From: Microbacterium sp. TNHR37B
Lineage (GTDB): Bacteria > Actinomycetota > Actinomycetes > Actinomycetales > Microbacteriaceae
Direction: 5' to 3'
Assembly (NCBI RefSeq): GCF_001620065.1
Contig: NZ_LQGV01000003.1
Location: 186,001 to 250,000 of the forward strand
Length of the DNA: 64,000 nt
Positions 60,380-64,000 of this stretch are shown piece by piece (position 1 is the stretch's first letter; each line of letters starts with the position of its first letter). Position numbers and translations under genes: made by a program. The notes under the pieces were generated by a model that was given only the letters and a program-made list of their open reading frames with translations, had not been told where the DNA came from and did no database searches.

Positions 60380-62116
60380 CTATCGCGCGGAAAGTGTGGA
60401 GCGGCCGGGAACGGCGGAGTCGATCCGATCCAGGGTGCGCTCGACCTCGGCGTGCTGTCTCGCGGCATCCCACCCCACCACCGGCGCGAGCACCGCGGCC
60501 AGCTCGGCGGCGACCTCGGCGTCCACTCGGCCGGCGAACGCCAGACTCGTGCGACGCTGCACGAGATCGTCCAGGTGGACGACGTCCTCGGTGCGCGCGA
60601 GGTACCGCATCTCTCCCTCGCTGTAGTCCGGAAGGGTACGCAACTGCTGGTCGTCATCGCCGAGAGACGCGATCACCTCGACGGCGCGGGTGCCGTAACG
60701 GTCGAGCAGCGTCTCGGCTCGCACCACGTCGATGTCCCGGGCGTGCAGGTCGATCCACTGGCGACGTGCACGATGGCTCTGGGGATACCCCCGGCCACCC
60801 CCGATCGGGAGGCCCTTGGTGCTCCGCCGCCGGGGCACGGCCAGAAGGGCCAGCACCCGGTCGGTGAGGTGGGCCGCCGACGCGCGGAAGGTCGTCCACT
60901 TGCCGCCCACGAGACTCAGCACGCTCGCGCCCGTCGCGCCGGGCAGTCGCTCCGCCTCGATGCGATAGTCGCGCGAGACGAACCCGGGAGCGAGATCGCC
61001 GTGACCGGGGAGCGGGCGGACACCGGCGAAACGGTGGACGATCTGGGAGCGGGAGACCTCGATACCGGGGAAGACGTGTGCGATGAGGTCGAAGAAGTAG
61101 TCCACTTCCGCCTCCGTGCACAGGAGCGGTTCGGTCATGTCGTGCTCGAGGTCGGTCGTCCCGACCAGCACGCGTCCCTTGAGGGGGTAGATGAGGACGA
61201 TGCGGCCGTCGGAGTGCTCGAAGAAGAGCTCGCGCCCGCCGGTGGCCGCCAGCAACTCGTCGTGCTCCAGCACGATGTGGGAGCCCTTCGTCCCGCCCAT
61301 GAAGCGCGTGGGCTCACCCAGCGCAGCGTTGGTGAGATCGGTCCACGGGCCGGACGCGTTGACGATCACCGACGCCGTGAACGGGAACTCCGCGCCGTCC
61401 TCCGCGCGGAGCACCACACGTCCGTCGTCGACACCGATCGCTGCCGTGTAGTTGGCCGCACGGGCACGCTCGCCGCCGGCGAGCCGCCCATCGTGGAGCA
61501 CGTCGAGGGCCAGCCGTTCGGGGTCATGCAGGGAGGCGTCCCAGTACGTCGCCGTGTACCGCACCCGGGGGTTCAGCTCAGGCAACTGCTCGAGGGAGCG
61601 TCGGCGGCCGTGGAAGGTGTGCCGCGGCACGGTGCTCTTCCCGAGCAGGCCGCCGCCGCGGGAGAAGGAGTCGTAGACGACCAGGCCGATCTTGATGAGC
61701 AGCGCGCCCCGTTCGCGCGGCGCTCCCGCCCCGTGGCGCAGGAACCGCAGCGGTGCGGACAGCAGGCCCGAGAACGTCGAGTAGATCGGGATCGTCGTCT
61801 GCAGCGGCCGGACGTAGTGCGGCGCGATCCGCAGCAGGGCGTTGCGCTCGGTGACGGCTTCGTGCACGAGGCGGAACTCGCCGTTCTCCAGATAACGGAT
61901 ACCGCCGTGGATCATGTGGCTGGAGGCGGCCGACGCCCCCGAGACGAAGTCGTTCCGCTCGACCAACGCGACGTCCACGCCCTGCAGGGCGAGGTCGCGG
62001 AAGGTTGCGAGGCCGTTGATGCCCCCTCCGATGATGATCACGTCGGCGTACGGCCGGTCGATGAGCCTCGTACGATCCTCCGATGTGTGCATACCCGTCC
62101 TCACGCCCCTGTGCAT
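60380..62116 (-). CDS. glpD: aerobic glycerol-3-phosphate dehydrogenase
   Basis: Membrane-associated flavoenzyme that oxidises glycerol-3-phosphate to dihydroxyacetone phosphate. 578 residues from ATG 62116, or 570 from ATG 62092. It has FAD loop VIIIGGGINGLATFRDL, ASAASSHMIHGGIRYLE and GVRPLPGHGD; the C-terminal DAO_C-type domain is complete. Both candidate starts carry the same GAGGACGGGT ribosome site because of a 24-base duplication. Confidence 0.94.
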   Translation of the reverse strand: MHRGVRTGMHTSEDRTRLIDRPYADVIIIGGGINGLATFRDLALQGVDVALVERNDFVSGASAASSHMIHGGIRYLENGEFRLVHEAVTERNALLRIAPHYVRPLQTTIPIYSTFSGLLSAPLRFLRHGAGAPRERGALLIKIGLVVYDSFSRGGGLLGKSTVPRHTFHGRRRSLEQLPELNPRVRYTATYWDASLHDPERLALDVLHDGRLAGGERARAANYTAAIGVDDGRVVLRAEDGAEFPFTASVIVNASGPWTDLTNAALGEPTRFMGGTKGSHIVLEHDELLAATGGRELFFEHSDGRIVLIYPLKGRVLVGTTDLEHDMTEPLLCTEAEVDYFFDLIAHVFPGIEVSRSQIVHRFAGVRPLPGHGDLAPGFVSRDYRIEAERLPGATGASVLSLVGGKWTTFRASAAHLTDRVLALLAVPRRRSTKGLPIGGGRGYPQSHRARRQWIDLHARDIDVVRAETLLDRYGTRAVEVIASLGDDDQQLRTLPDYSEGEMRYLARTEDVVHLDDLVQRRTSLAFAGRVDAEVAAELAAVLAPVVGWDAARQHAEVERTLDRIDSAVPGRSTLSAR

Positions 62117-62126
62117 ACCCGTCCTC
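62086..62126. repeat. 17-base direct repeat duplicating the glpD ribosome site and start
   Basis: TGTGCATACCCGTCCTC at 62086-62102 and again at 62110-62126, offset 24 bases (eight codons), so both ATGs are in frame. Confidence 0.8.
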
Positions 62127-62197
62127 CCGCCCCCAGGCTACGTCGCGCGGCCTGTGGAGAGGCTGGCGCGGAATGAAACGCCGCGGGACGCGTTGAG

Positions 62198-62203
62198 TAC
62201 ACT
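62198..62203 (+). promoter_or_regulatory. -10 box of the riboflavin operon
   Basis: TACACT, placing transcription start near 62210, just before the riboswitch. Confidence 0.5.
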
Positions 62204-62214
62204 CGGAAGCACGA

Positions 62215-62353
62215 TGTGCTCCGGGGTCGGTGAGAATCCGAACCGGCGGTGACAGTCCGCGAGCCCCTCGCCACGGCGACGGGTTGACCTGGTGGAACTC
62301 CAGGACCGACGGTGATGCGACGCGAGTCGCGAGTCCGGATGGGAGGAAGCACA
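62215..62353 (+). ncRNA. FMN riboswitch (RFN element)
   Basis: Closing stem P1 TGTGCT (62215-62220) with AGCACA (62348-62353). Conserved blocks in order: CCGGGGTCGGTGAGAATCCG, ACCGGCGGTGACAGTCCGCG, GACCTGGTGGAACTCCAGGA, CCGACGGTGATGCGAC, GTCCGGATGGGAGGAAGCAC. It binds FMN and lowers expression of the following riboflavin genes when FMN is plentiful. Confidence 0.95.
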
Positions 62354-62424
62354 GGCGGTGTGCGTCGATGGCGCATGCCGACGAGGCGTCGACCGATCCC
62401 CGGAGTCCGACCGAAGGACGAGGG

Positions 62425-63456
62425 ATGGCCGCCACCGACCGCGAGAGCGAGGCGATGCGCCGCGCGCTGACGCTGGCGCTCAACGGGCCGCGAGGGGTGA
62501 ACCCGCAAGTGGGCGCGGTGATCCTCGGCGCCGACGGCGAACTGCTCGCCGAGGGCTGGCACCGCGGCGCGGGCACCGCGCACGCGGAGGTCGACGCCCT
62601 CTCGCGCCTCTCCCCCGAGGCCGCGCGCGGCGCGACGGCCGTCGTGAGCCTCGAGCCGTGCAACCACACGGGCCGCACGGGCCCGTGCGCGCAGGCGCTG
62701 ATCGATGCCGGGATCGCGCGCGTGGTCTACGCGATCGACGACCCCGGCGAAGCGTCCTCGGGCGGAGCCGACCGGCTCCGGGCCGCGGGCGTCGACGTCG
62801 TCGCGGGCGTGCGCGCCGACGAGGCCACGGCGCTCCTGGCGGGGTGGCTGACCGTGCAGCGGCTCGGGCGTCCGCACGTGACGATCAAGTGGGCGCAGTC
62901 GCTCGACGGACGCGCCGCCGCCCAGGACGGCACCAGCCAGTGGATCACGGGGCCCGAGGCGCGGGCGGACGTGCACCGCCGGCGCGCGGTCGCGGACGCG
63001 ATCGTCGTCGGCACCGGCACGCTGCTGGCCGACGATCCGGCGCTGACGGCGCGGGAGCCGGGTGGCGGACTGCTCCCGGACCAGCCGCGTCCGGTCATCG
63101 TCGGGACCCGCGCGGTGCCGCAAGACGCCGCCGTCCGACGCCACCCCCGTCCCTTCCTGCAGGACGAGGGCGACGACCTTCCCGACCTCCTCGACCGCCT
63201 GCGCGAACTGGGTGCTCACTCCGTCTTCGTCGAGGGCGGCCCGACGCTGGCCAGCTCCTTCCTGCGTGCAGGTCTCGTCGACGAGGTCCTCACCTACATC
63301 GCCCCCACCGTGATCGGCGGCGACCGCGTGGCCGTCACCGATGTCGGGGTGTCCACGATCGCCCAGCAACGACGACTCGAGATCGTCACGGTCGAGCGCC
63401 TCGGCGCCGACCTCCTCGTCACCACCCGCCCCCTCACCGAGAAGGAGACCCCCTGA
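62425..63456 (+). CDS. ribD: bifunctional diaminohydroxyphosphoribosylaminopyrimidine deaminase / reductase
   Basis: Catalyses the second and third steps of riboflavin synthesis. 343 residues: N-terminal zinc deaminase with AHAEVDAL and EPCNHTGRTGPC, then a reductase domain starting RPHVTIKWAQSLDGRAA, GTGTLLADDPALT and FVEGGPTLASSFL. ATG 62425 is chosen because GAAGGACGAGGG lies directly before it; the frame is open further upstream into the riboswitch. The stop overlaps the next gene (TGATG). Confidence 0.94.
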   Translation: MAATDRESEAMRRALTLALNGPRGVNPQVGAVILGADGELLAEGWHRGAGTAHAEVDALSRLSPEAARGATAVVSLEPCNHTGRTGPCAQALIDAGIARVVYAIDDPGEASSGGADRLRAAGVDVVAGVRADEATALLAGWLTVQRLGRPHVTIKWAQSLDGRAAAQDGTSQWITGPEARADVHRRRAVADAIVVGTGTLLADDPALTAREPGGGLLPDQPRPVIVGTRAVPQDAAVRRHPRPFLQDEGDDLPDLLDRLRELGAHSVFVEGGPTLASSFLRAGLVDEVLTYIAPTVIGGDRVAVTDVGVSTIAQQRRLEIVTVERLGADLLVTTRPLTEKETP

Positions 63457-64000
63457 TGTTCACCGGGATCATCGAAGAGCGTGGCGTCGTCACCGCCATC
63501 GAGCCGTCCGGCGACGGTGTGCGACTCACGGTGCGCTCGCCCCTCGCGGTGTCGGACGCCCGCCGGGGCGACTCGATCGCCATCAGCGGGGTGTGCCTGA
63601 CGGTCACCGATCAGGGCGCGGACTGGTTCACCGCCGACGTGATGAAGCAGACGCTGGACATGTCCAGCCTCGGCGCCTTCGAGATCGGTGCGGAGGTGAA
63701 CGTCGAGCGGGCGCTCGCCGCGCACGCGCGCCTGGGCGGACACATCGTGCAGGGCCACGTCGACGGCACCGGGCACGTCATCGAGGTGCGGCCGGGAGAG
63801 CAGTGGCGCGTGATCCGGGTGTCGCTGCCTGCCGACCTGGCACCGCTCGTGGTCGACAAGGGTTCGATCTCGCTGCAGGGGGTCTCCCTGACGGTCTCGG
63901 CCGTCTCCCCCGCCGAGGAGTCCGAGCCCTGGTTCGAGGTGTCCCTCATCCCCGAGACCCTCGACAAGACGACCCTCGGCGCGCTGCGCCCCGGCGACCG
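63456..64000 (+). CDS. ribE: riboflavin synthase alpha subunit (cut by window end)
   Basis: Joins two lumazine molecules to give riboflavin. 181 residues visible, with the start signature MFTGIIEERGVV and the first lumazine-binding repeat GVCLTVTD and GHIVQGHVDGTG. The second repeat begins (ISLQGVSLTV). Coupled to ribD by a one-base overlap; the remaining codons lie outside the window. Confidence 0.93.
   Translation, partial: MFTGIIEERGVVTAIEPSGDGVRLTVRSPLAVSDARRGDSIAISGVCLTVTDQGADWFTADVMKQTLDMSSLGAFEIGAEVNVERALAAHARLGGHIVQGHVDGTGHVIEVRPGEQWRVIRVSLPADLAPLVVDKGSISLQGVSLTVSAVSPAEESEPWFEVSLIPETLDKTTLGALRPGD

Noticed and set aside
1..64000. CRISPR arrays, tRNA or rRNA genes
   Set aside because: No regularly spaced direct repeats, cloverleaf-compatible segments or rRNA sequence were seen. 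In particular the element does not use a tRNA gene as its target.

Overview
The window is high-GC actinobacterial DNA, most likely from the family Microbacteriaceae (Microbacterium-like). Support comes from the gene set, the GTG/TTG starts, the many promoters whose TANNNT -10 box lies 6-7 bases before the start codon (leaderless mRNAs), and a backbone gene order that resembles the Mycobacterium tuberculosis birA-accD5-accE5-maf-accA3 / lpdA-deoD-pmmB / add-deoA-cdd-sdhCDAB region (known order, not recomputed here).

Layout, left to right. 1-13 kb: N-terminus of a membrane protein, biotin ligase, acyl-CoA carboxylase beta and epsilon subunits, a response regulator / histidine kinase / membrane protein operon, an RNA uracil methyltransferase, Maf, the biotinylated alpha subunit, a lipoprotein and a cysteine-less LpdA-type flavoprotein. 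12-15 kb: purine nucleoside phosphorylase, phosphohexomutase, acetyltransferase. 15-23 kb: a mannitol PTS locus (MtlR-type activator, orphan EIIB, HPr, EI, EIICB, EIIA, MtlD). 23-27 kb: hydrolase, flavin monooxygenase, and a DUF559 nuclease gene flanked by an 85-87 bp inverted-end repeat family. 26.6-35 kb: a minus-strand operon for nucleoside uptake (BMP lipoprotein, ABC ATPase, two permeases) and salvage (cdd, deoA, add). 35-44 kb: ManC, sdhCDAB, YihY, exonuclease III, TrpS, acetyltransferase.

45,217-58,672 is a 13.45 kb integrated element that splits an Fpg/Nei DNA glycosylase gene inside its zinc finger. Its large serine integrase lies at the right end. The crossover can be placed at a central AA, and the two ends rebuild a palindromic attP and an in-frame attB. 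The element carries a capsid-like protein, a small-terminase-like HGG protein, a prim-pol, a RecA-fold ATPase, iteron-like repeats, a second serine recombinase, an ART-like/NUDIX fusion with a phosphatase-like gene, and a set of membrane proteins with an XRE regulator. It has no portal, large terminase or tail genes. It therefore looks like a phage satellite of the phiRv1/PICI kind, not a complete prophage. A second, diverged copy of the 3' end of fpg lies just inside its right end.

After the element come glpD-glpK (minus strand) and the start of a riboflavin operon (FMN riboswitch, ribD, riboflavin synthase, cut by the window end). No tRNA, rRNA or CRISPR array was seen.
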